From assembly GCA_016210125.1 (NCBI GenBank), contig JACQUS010000312.1, forward strand, positions 1 through 5,052: a stretch of 5,052 nt of DNA. The letters are read 5' to 3'. Below are positions 1-5,052 of this stretch, piece by piece. Below the pieces are notes generated by a model. It had not been told where the DNA came from, ran no database searches, and saw only the letters and a program-made list of their open reading frames with translations. The position numbers were made by a program, and so were the translations under genes. Within the stretch, counting starts at the first letter, position 1. Every line of letters starts with the position of its first letter. This stretch comes from Chloroflexota bacterium (GTDB lineage Bacteria; Chloroflexota; UBA6077; FW602-bin22; JACQUS01).

Positions 1-734
1 CCGACCCGCTGGCCCGCGCGCGGCCGTACCTGGCCGGGCGCGATGCGCGTGCTGGCGGGCCGTGGGTGGACGGCGAGGGCCTGGCCTGGACCGACCCCTT
101 CCGCCCGGAGGTTTGGGAGTACAACGTCGCCCTGGCGGTCGAGGCCGCGCGGCTCGGCTTCGACGAGATCCAGTACGACTACGTGCGCTTCCCGACCGAT
201 CCGAGCGCCGCGACCAGCGTCGACCGCGCCGTCTACAGCCAGCCCAACGACGAGGCGCGGCGCGGCGCGGCCATCGCCGGGCTGCTGCGGCGGACGCAGG
301 AGGCGCTGCGGCCCTACCCGGTGCGCCTGTCGGTGGACGTGTTCGGCTACACGACGTGGCACGAGGACGACTTGGGCATCGGCCAGCACATCGAGGCCCT
401 GGCCCCGCACCTCGACGTCCTAGCCCCGATGGTCTACCCGTCGACCTACGCCGACGGCCTGCCGCTGGCCGAGCGCTACGTGCCGGCGGCGCGCTACCCG
501 TACGAGATCGTCAATCTGAGCGTGAGGCGCGCGGTGGAGCGGCTGCGCCGCTTCGGCACCGAGGTGCGACCCTGGCTGCAGTACTTCAACGACTACACGG
601 CTGCCAGCGTGCCGTACGGCGCGGCGGAGATCGAGGCGCAGAAGCGCGCGACGCGCGACGCTGGAGGGCGTGGCTGGATGTTCTGGGACCCAACAAACCG
701 CTACCAGAAAGGCGGCTTTGCCCGGCGTGGCTGA
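1..734 (+). CDS. DUF4015 / COG1306 putative glycoside hydrolase, 3' part (5' end outside window)
   Basis: The reading frame is open from base 3 to the TGA at 732-734, giving 243 residues with no start needed inside the window, so the N-terminus lies upstream. Visible are the hallmark segment FDEIQYDYVRFPTDP (fragment residues about 53-67), then RLSVDVFGYTTW, a strand ending LAPMVYPSTY, VRPWLQYF, and a C-terminal GWMFWDPTNRY. This is the order of strands expected for the TIM-barrel DUF4015 family (PF13200), annotated as putative glycosyl hydrolases. The acidic residues in the DEIQYDY and SVDVFG strand ends are the likely catalytic or ligand-binding positions (inference). Members are usually exported; the signal peptide, if any, would be in the missing part. 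The substrate is unknown, presumably a cell-surface or environmental polysaccharide. The gene overlaps the next one by 8 nt, suggesting cotranscription and coupled translation with the SH3b membrane protein. Family call is firm; enzymatic activity is not demonstrated for most members. Confidence 0.88.
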   Translation, partial: DPLARARPYLAGRDARAGGPWVDGEGLAWTDPFRPEVWEYNVALAVEAARLGFDEIQYDYVRFPTDPSAATSVDRAVYSQPNDEARRGAAIAGLLRRTQEALRPYPVRLSVDVFGYTTWHEDDLGIGQHIEALAPHLDVLAPMVYPSTYADGLPLAERYVPAARYPYEIVNLSVRRAVERLRRFGTEVRPWLQYFNDYTAASVPYGAAEIEAQKRATRDAGGRGWMFWDPTNRYQKGGFARRG

Positions 735-1464
735 CCTCGTAGAGCACCCGGATGCGCCGACCGAGGAGCAGGCCGAGGAGGCGCTGCGCGAGCTGGAGCT
801 CACGGCGCGCCTGGCCGAGCTCGATCGTACGATCCGCGCCCTGGAGCGCGAGCGCGAGCGCTTCCTGCGGCTGCGCTACTCGATCCACCTCATCGAGGCC
901 GAGCTGCTGCACCTGCGCTCCGAGCGCGCCGAGGTGCGCTACGAGCTCCGCGCGCGGCGGGCCACGGTCCTGCCGGAGCGGCCACGCCGCCGCCCGGCGT
1001 CGCGGCTGCGGCTGGCCGGCGTCGCGCTGGCGGCCCTCGCGGCGCTCGGCGTGGCGGCCATGGCCTTCCGCGCCCACGGCGACGGGCCTGGACCGTCCGC
1101 GGCTCCGGCCACTGTCACGCCGCCGGCCGCGCTGGCCTCGCCCACCCCCGCGGCCAACACGGCGGCCGCGCCGGCGCCGGCAGCGCCGGCGGCCGCCATG
1201 CCGTCCCCAATCCCTACCCCGGCGGTAGCGCGCTACGCTGTGGTCGCAACCGAGCAGCTCAACGTGCGTATCGGACCGGGCTTGCAGTACGCCATCCGCC
1301 GCGCCGTGCCGGCCGGCACCGTGCTGCGCCTGCTGCGCCCCCGCGCGGACGATGGCGGCGACATCTGGTGGGAGCTGGAGCAGGGCGGGTGGGTCCACGG
1401 CGGCTACTTACAGTTCGCCGCCTCCGAGGACGAGGCGCGCGCCTACGCGGAGCGCGCGCCGTGA
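727..1464 (+). CDS. Bitopic membrane protein: cytoplasmic coiled coil, one TM helix, Ala/Pro linker, C-terminal SH3b domain
   Basis: This encodes 245 residues from GTG 727, chosen because it overlaps the upstream stop by 8 nt and has AGAAAGG/GGCGG 11-14 nt upstream. An earlier in-frame GTG at 670 has a purine run only 1 nt away and would lie deep in the previous gene. Residues about 12-78 are a charged, heptad-like Glu/Arg/Leu helix, probably a coiled coil. An Arg-rich stretch (84-96) precedes a hydrophobic helix at about 97-114. A low-complexity Ala/Pro/Thr linker follows (about 119-167), then a bacterial SH3 domain (SH3_3 type, about 170-230) with LNVRIGPGLQYAI, VPAGTVLRLL, and WWELEQGGWVHGGYLQ. 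The positive-inside rule puts the coiled coil in the cytoplasm and the SH3b domain outside. SH3b domains commonly bind peptidoglycan or other wall components; here that is inference. No enzymatic domain is present, so an adaptor, anchor or sensor role is likely. Overlap with the glycosidase-like gene supports an envelope function. Confidence 0.85.
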   Translation: MADLVEHPDAPTEEQAEEALRELELTARLAELDRTIRALERERERFLRLRYSIHLIEAELLHLRSERAEVRYELRARRATVLPERPRRRPASRLRLAGVALAALAALGVAAMAFRAHGDGPGPSAAPATVTPPAALASPTPAANTAAAPAPAAPAAAMPSPIPTPAVARYAVVATEQLNVRIGPGLQYAIRRAVPAGTVLRLLRPRADDGGDIWWELEQGGWVHGGYLQFAASEDEARAYAERAP

Positions 1465-1466
1465 CG

Positions 1467-1513
1467 CTCGCCGCCGGCGCGAGGCCGGCCGCGGCCGCGC
1501 TCGGCCGCCGAGC
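1467..1513 (+). other. Two short GC hairpins in the SH3b-PHP gap
   Basis: The 73-nt gap between the SH3b stop and the PHP start contains CTCGC (1467-1471) paired with GCGAG (1479-1483), and GCTCGG (1499-1504) paired with CCGAGC (1508-1513) around a 3-nt loop. Neither is followed by a T run, so they do not look like an intrinsic terminator; they may affect mRNA stability or access to the PHP start. In DNA this GC-rich, short inverted repeats also arise by chance. Confidence 0.3.
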
Positions 1514-1537
1514 CGCCTCTGCCGCGGACCGCACGCC

Positions 1538-2209
1538 GTGACGGCCACCTGGCGGGTCGAGCTGCACTGCCACAGCTTCTACTCGGCCGACTGCGCGATG
1601 ACGTTCGATGACCTCATCGGCGTGGTGCGGCGGCAACGCCTCGACTGCCTCGCGCTCACCGACCACAACCGCCTGGCCGGGGCGCTGGAGCTTCGGCGGA
1701 TCGCGCCCTTTCCGGTGATCGCCGGGCAGGAGATCCGCACGACCGAGGGCGAGATCATCGGCCTCTTCCTGCGCGAGGAAATTCCACGCCGGCTGACGCC
1801 CGAGGAGACCATCGCGCGCATCCGCGCGCAGGGCGGCGTCGTGTACGTGCCCCACCCGTTCGACAGCTTCCGCGGCTCGCGCCTGGCCCCGGCGGCGCTC
1901 GCGCGTATCGTCGAGCAGGTGGATGTGCTGGAGGTCTGGAACGGCCGCGCGCTGTGGCCGCTGGACAACCTGCGCGCGGCGCGCTTCGCGGCGCGGCACG
2001 GCCTGCGCCAGGCGGCGGCCAGCGACGCGCACACGGTCGGCGAGGTCGGGCACAGCTACGTCGTCGTCCCGCCGTTTCACGACGCGCCGTCGTTCCTCGC
2101 GGCAATGGCGCAGGCGCGGCTGGTGCGGCGCGTCGCCCCGCCGTGGGTGCACCTGGCGAGCCGCTGGGCCAAGATGCGGCGACGGGTCGGGGCGCGGCAC
2201 ACGCCGTGA
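1538..2209 (+). CDS. PHP-domain metal-dependent phosphoesterase (COG0613-like)
   Basis: This encodes 223 residues. PHP proteins use a cluster of two or three metals held by His and Asp/Glu to hydrolyse phosphoesters; the COG0613 group includes E. coli YciV/TrpH (RNase AM). The full ligand set is visible: HCH at H10/H12 with D18 (YSAD), TDHN at D42/H43, E65 in GQEIRTTEGEIIGLFL, H106 in VYVPHPFD, the EVWNGR strand (E132, N135), and SDAH at D163/H165. The enzyme is therefore probably active and cytoplasmic (no signal peptide or TM). It is a compact single domain with no polymerase or nucleotidyltransferase fusion, so it is not a DNA polymerase III or PolX part. GTG 1538 was chosen because it places the first PHP strand (VELHCHS) right after the start and no other ATG or GTG lies between it and the ATG at 1352, inside the upstream gene. 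No clear Shine-Dalgarno precedes it, so initiation may depend on upstream translation. The substrate (nucleotide, RNA end or other phosphoester) cannot be told from sequence. Confidence 0.87.
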   Translation: MTATWRVELHCHSFYSADCAMTFDDLIGVVRRQRLDCLALTDHNRLAGALELRRIAPFPVIAGQEIRTTEGEIIGLFLREEIPRRLTPEETIARIRAQGGVVYVPHPFDSFRGSRLAPAALARIVEQVDVLEVWNGRALWPLDNLRAARFAARHGLRQAAASDAHTVGEVGHSYVVVPPFHDAPSFLAAMAQARLVRRVAPPWVHLASRWAKMRRRVGARHTP

Positions 2210-2236
2210 GCGTGCCTCGGGAGGCCAAGGGGGAGT

Positions 2237-2261
2237 CCGGAGGGGGCGATTTCCCCTCTGG
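2237..2261. terminator. G-rich hairpin between convergent genes, probable bidirectional transcription end
   Basis: Bases 2237-2246 pair with 2252-2261 to give a 10-bp stem (eight Watson-Crick pairs and two G-T wobbles) with a 5-nt loop. It lies in the 121-nt gap between the PHP gene (+) and argS (-), where both transcripts must end. There is no proper U tract on either strand: downstream on + is GCGGGGTTTGGGG. It is therefore either a non-canonical terminator, a 3'-end stabiliser, or a chance structure. The position is the best argument for a terminator. Confidence 0.45.
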
Positions 2262-2330
2262 CGGGGTTTGGGGCGTCCTCTAGAATCGGAGTGGGGTCGC
2301 ACGCCTCGGCCCACGCGCGAGCACGCCGCC

Positions 2331-4022
<1,692 letters not shown>

Positions 4023-4030
4023 CAGGCGAT

Positions 4031-4040
4031 CTCCCCTTCC
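4031..4040 (-). promoter_or_regulatory. Shine-Dalgarno site of argS
   Basis: On the minus strand this reads GGAAGGGGAG and ends 8 nt before the GTG start. It decides the start codon in favour of GTG at 4022. Confidence 0.7.
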
Positions 4041-4051
4041 CTCGGCCAGCC

Positions 4052-4057
4052 ATTATA
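4052..4057 (-). promoter_or_regulatory. argS promoter -10 box (perfect TATAAT)
   Basis: On the minus strand this is an exact TATAAT in an otherwise very GC-rich region, 29 nt before the argS start. Transcription would begin near 4043-4046 and give a leader of roughly 20-25 nt that holds only the Shine-Dalgarno. No convincing TTGACA-like -35 is found at 16-19 nt spacing (GACGGT at 17), and the extended -10 TG is only partly present (CGG before the box). Confidence 0.55.
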
Positions 4058-4179
4058 CCGTACAATGGCGACGCACCGTCGTGGGCCGCGGCCAGCGGCA
4101 GCGCTCGGTGCGCCGGCCCTCCGAGAGGCGGCCGAAAACAGACGAGCATCTTGGCGCACCATCGCGTACTTGGCTCCTG

Positions 4180-4185
4180 TATACT
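4180..4185 (+). promoter_or_regulatory. Possible -10 box (TATACT) for the small ORF-kinase transcript
   Basis: TATACT lies in the relatively AT-rich part of the divergent intergenic region, 66 nt before the small ORF and about 190 nt before the kinase start. No good -35 sits at 16-18 nt (CACCAT at 17); a TTGGCG at 4151-4156 is too far at 23 nt. The rest of the 229-nt region between argS and the small ORF shows no tRNA, riboswitch or other gene that I can support. Confidence 0.35.
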
Positions 4186-4239
4186 GCGCTTGTGCGGCCA
4201 TCCTGCGTGTCCCGTGCGTTGCGGATAGCATGCTGCAAG

Positions 4240-4245
4240 AAAGGA
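4240..4245 (+). promoter_or_regulatory. Shine-Dalgarno site of the 41-aa ORF
   Basis: AAAGGA (within AAGAAAGGA) ends 6 nt before ATG 4252. This good site and spacing is the main reason to believe the small ORF is translated. Confidence 0.55.
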
Positions 4246-4251
4246 CCGGCG

Positions 4252-4377
4252 ATGCGCGCGCTGCGTCCCCTGGCTCGCGCGCTCGTCGTGTCCCTTGGGT
4301 GGCTCGCTATCGCCGCTTCGTTGGCCTCGGGAACAGGCCGAGTCTGGCGTGACCGGACAACGGGAGACAGCTCGTGA
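4252..4377 (+). CDS. Putative 41-aa single-TM or secreted peptide, translationally coupled to the kinase
   Basis: No family is recognised. ATG 4252 follows AAAGGA by 6 nt, and the TGA stop (4375-4377) overlaps the GTG start of the downstream kinase in the 4-nt overlap GTGA, the usual sign of translational coupling. The product has a basic N-terminus (MRALRPLARA, residues 1-10), a hydrophobic helix at about 9-25 (ALVVSLGWLAIAASLA), and a short polar tail (TGRVWRDRTTGDSS). This resembles either a single-pass membrane microprotein or a signal peptide with possible cleavage after SLA (residue 25) releasing a 16-residue peptide. It could also serve only as a leader ORF that brings ribosomes to the kinase start. 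The frame stays open upstream to ATG 4081, but a start there would overlap the probable promoter. Short ORFs in GC-rich DNA often arise by chance, which keeps confidence moderate. Confidence 0.5.
   Translation: MRALRPLARALVVSLGWLAIAASLASGTGRVWRDRTTGDSS
4362..4367 (+). promoter_or_regulatory. Shine-Dalgarno site of the kinase
   Basis: GGGAGA ends 6 nt before GTG 4374 and lies within the last codons of the small ORF. It supports GTG 4374 as the kinase start over the in-frame GTG at 4395. Confidence 0.6.
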
Positions 4378-5052
4378 GCGCGGACGCGGGCAGGGTGATC
4401 GGGCGCTACCGCCTGCTGCGTGAGGTGGCGCGCGGCGACGTCGCCGTCGTCTACCTCGCGCAAGACCCCCAGCAGAATCGCCAGGTGGCGCTCAAGGTGC
4501 TCGAAGTGAGCCCGAGCATGCCCAAGGCGGCGGAGATGGCCCAGCGCTTCCGCCGCGAGGCCGCCGCGCTCGCGCGCCTGGCCGGGCATCGGCACATCGC
4601 CGCCATGTACGACGTCGGCCAGGCCGAGAACGTCGTCTACCTGGCGATGGAGTTCATCGACGGCGCGAGCCTGGACCGGCGGCTGACGGGGCCGCTTGAT
4701 CCGCCGCTGGCGGCGCGCGTCGCCGCGGCCGTCGCCTCGGCGCTCGACGCGGCGCACGGCGCCGGCATCCTGCACCGCGACGTCAAGCCGGCCAACGTCC
4801 TGGTCGCGCGCGACGGGCGCATCGTGCTCACGGACTTCGCCCTGGCGGCGGCGCTCGCGGAGCAGGGTAGCCTGACCAAAGCCGGGACGGTCATCGGCAC
4901 CCCGGCCTACCTCGCGCCTGAGATCGTTCGCGGCGGGACCGCCAGCCCGGCCACCGACCAGTATGCCCTGGCGGCCCTCGTCTACGAGATGCTGAGCGGC
5001 CAGCAGCCGTTCCGCGGCGAGAACGCCATGGCCGTGCTGCGCGCGCACGTGC
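4374..5052 (+). CDS. Hanks-type Ser/Thr protein kinase, N-terminal 226 residues (3' end outside window)
   Basis: The frame is open from GTG 4374 to the right edge, covering nearly the whole kinase domain. It would transfer ATP phosphate to Ser/Thr of target proteins. In order: nucleotide loop VARGDVAVVYLA (18-29), ATP lysine in VALK (K41), alphaC Glu (E62 in RFRREAAAL), hinge AMEFIDGASL (91-100), catalytic loop HRDVKPANVL (134-143; D136, K138, N141), metal-binding segment TDFA (153-156; D154), activation loop with GTPAYLAPE (175-183), and D195 in ATDQYALAALVYEMLSG. Two motifs are off consensus: the G-x-G-x-x-G loop keeps only its middle Gly (G21), and DFG is DFA (A156). The catalytic Lys, both Asp and Asn remain, so activity is plausible but may be reduced. 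In many bacterial relatives a linker, one TM helix and an extracellular sensor domain follow; that part is not visible. It is translationally coupled to the small ORF upstream and divergent from argS. Confidence 0.9.
   Translation, partial: MSADAGRVIGRYRLLREVARGDVAVVYLAQDPQQNRQVALKVLEVSPSMPKAAEMAQRFRREAAALARLAGHRHIAAMYDVGQAENVVYLAMEFIDGASLDRRLTGPLDPPLAARVAAAVASALDAAHGAGILHRDVKPANVLVARDGRIVLTDFALAAALAEQGSLTKAGTVIGTPAYLAPEIVRGGTASPATDQYALAALVYEMLSGQQPFRGENAMAVLRAHV

Noticed and set aside
1140..1200. Repetitive GCC/CCG-rich stretch considered as a tandem repeat
   Set aside because: It encodes the Ala/Pro linker of the SH3b protein, with no regular repeat unit; codon composition explains it.
586..1398. 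270-codon minus-strand frame opposite the SH3b gene
   Set aside because: Arg/Gly-rich low complexity caused by reading the Ala/Pro linker antisense; the SH3b frame is far better supported.
2281..2286. TAGAAT, a -10-like hexamer on the plus strand in the convergent gap
   Set aside because: The upstream hexamer at 17 nt (CTGGCG) is a weak -35, and there is no plus-strand gene downstream; it would only give argS antisense RNA.
1259..2314. 351-codon minus-strand frame opposite the PHP gene
   Set aside because: Antisense to an intact PHP domain with all its ligands; Arg/Pro/Ala-rich with no domain.
4114..4134. Imperfect hairpin (CGGC/GCCG plus CCTC/GAGG with a 2-nt bulge) followed by AAAA
   Set aside because: There is no U tract on either strand in the correct orientation, and it lies upstream of both promoters' transcripts; no function can be supported.
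4081..4251. Upstream extension of the 41-aa ORF from ATG 4081
   Set aside because: It lacks a Shine-Dalgarno, would cover the probable TATACT promoter element, and reads as Arg/Ser/Cys-rich sequence without structure.
4053..5048. 331-codon open frame on the minus strand opposite the kinase
   Set aside because: It is antisense to a clear kinase domain, is Arg/Ala/Gly/Asp-rich with no recognisable motif, and would also cross the argS promoter region. It is a typical shadow frame in GC-rich DNA.

Overview
The window is very GC-rich, densely coding bacterial DNA. GTG starts are common (four of the five starts inside the window), and G/C is strongly preferred at third codon positions. The gene mix is a DUF4015-type glycosidase-like protein, a membrane-anchored SH3b protein, a Hanks-type Ser/Thr kinase and a single-domain-set ArgRS of about 560 residues. 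This would fit a high-GC Chloroflexota (Thermomicrobia-like) lineage, but that is inference from gene style only; no marker in the window proves the taxon.

Layout. Left block (1-2209, all +): the 3' part of a DUF4015/COG1306 putative glycoside hydrolase; an 8-nt overlapping gene for a single-pass membrane protein (cytoplasmic coiled coil, one TM helix, Ala/Pro linker, SH3b domain); then, after a 73-nt hairpin-rich gap, a PHP-family metal-dependent phosphoesterase. The first two genes are probably translated from one message and both point to the cell envelope. The PHP gene is the distal member of the same run, with an unknown substrate.

Middle (2210-4022): a 121-nt convergent gap holds a G-rich 10-bp hairpin, probably a shared transcription end. 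Next comes argS on the minus strand, complete from a GTG start with a good Shine-Dalgarno and a perfect TATAAT box just upstream. It encodes arginyl-tRNA synthetase and is independent housekeeping.

Right block (4023-5052): a 229-nt divergent intergenic region with one -10-like element facing each way. It is followed on the + strand by a probable 41-codon small membrane or secreted peptide gene, whose stop overlaps the GTG start of a Ser/Thr protein kinase (GTGA overlap). The kinase runs off the right edge. It has the VALK lysine, alphaC Glu, HRD and APE motifs, but its glycine-rich loop is degenerate and it has DFA in place of DFG.

No RNA genes, CRISPR array, insertion sequence or phage gene was found. 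Nothing here proves a new defence or mobile system. The items most worth a second look are the small ORF coupled to the unusual kinase and the bitopic SH3b protein overlapping the glycosidase-like gene.
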